A DNA stretch of 5,655 nucleotides from Acidimicrobiaceae bacterium. GTDB taxonomy: Bacteria; Actinomycetota; Acidimicrobiia; Acidimicrobiales; Ilumatobacteraceae. The notes under the pieces were generated by a model. The model saw nothing but the letters and a program-made list of their open reading frames with translations, did not search any database and was not told the origin of the DNA. The stretch is taken from NCBI GenBank assembly GCA_002727235.1, contig PBWL01000060.1, positions 8,195 to 13,849 on the forward strand, in the 5' to 3' direction. The translations under genes and the position numbers were made by a program. Every line of letters begins with the position of its first letter. Position 1 is the first letter of the stretch. Below, one piece after another: positions 5,558 to 5,655 of this stretch.

Positions 5558-5655
5558 ATGGGGAACTGGAATTTCGCCGATATCTGGGAGCGCGTTGCGG
5601 ATCACATTCCGAATGAGGACTGTTTCATTCACGGTGACCGACGACTCACCTGGGG
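5558..5655 (+). CDS. Acyl-CoA synthetase (AMP-forming), N-terminal fragment cut by window end
   Basis: Only 32 codons are visible. The start, MGNWNFADIWERVADHIP, followed by HGDRRLTW at residues 25-32, matches the usual opening of actinobacterial FadD-type acyl-CoA synthetases, in which an N-terminal helix leads to a P-x(n)-G-x-R-x-x-T-W/Y block before the first nucleotide-binding region. The catalytic motifs lie beyond the window, so substrate class cannot be judged. A good ribosome binding site precedes it, and the 59-bp distance from the nitroreductase stop suggests a common transcript. It would be the second ligase of the same superfamily within 1 kb, on the opposite strand from the first. 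Confidence 0.75.
   Translation, partial: MGNWNFADIWERVADHIPNEDCFIHGDRRLTW

Overview
The window is dense bacterial DNA with moderately high G+C and strongly G/C-ending codons. The gene set (Anbu-type proteasome homologue, a Rieske oxygenase, two AMP-forming acyl-CoA ligases, a RutE-like nitroreductase, a bacterial HRI1-like protein) suggests a metabolically versatile actinobacterium, perhaps of the Acidimicrobiia/Ilumatobacter kind. That assignment is an inference from gene style, since no rRNA or other marker is present.

Layout. (1) Positions 1-1325, plus strand: the 3' part of a transglutaminase-like cysteine peptidase, joined by an ATGA overlap to a complete Anbu proteasome-type peptidase. 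This is the end of the known Anbu operon, whose ATP-grasp and alpha-E genes would lie to the left of the window. (2) 1326-1464: a convergent intergenic gap with a hairpin that may end transcription. (3) 1465-3202, minus strand: an HRI1-like protein overlapping by about 20 bp the start of a single-component-type Rieske non-heme iron oxygenase alpha subunit; the two are probably translationally coupled. (4) 3203-3322: a 120-bp leader holding a perfect 10-bp palindrome, a weak promoter candidate, and one arm of a 15/16 inverted repeat whose other arm covers the end of the next gene. (5) 3323-4792, minus strand: an AMP-forming acyl-CoA ligase resembling bile-acid/steroid CoA ligases. (6) 4793-4898: a divergent intergenic region. 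(7) 4899-5498, plus strand: a RutE/malonic semialdehyde reductase-like nitroreductase, followed after 59 bp by the first 32 codons of a second acyl-CoA synthetase cut by the window end.

How it fits together. The left block is a peptidase module. The right block looks like a catabolic module for a carboxylated substrate (steroid, aromatic or lipid): CoA ligases activate the acid, the Rieske enzyme hydroxylates or demethylates it, and the flavin reductase handles a reactive carbonyl or unsaturated intermediate. The enzyme families are clear from motifs; the shared pathway and the substrate are inference. I found no mobile element, CRISPR array, tRNA or rRNA. The least explained items are the HRI1-like/Rieske coupling and the repeat-rich leader in front of it.
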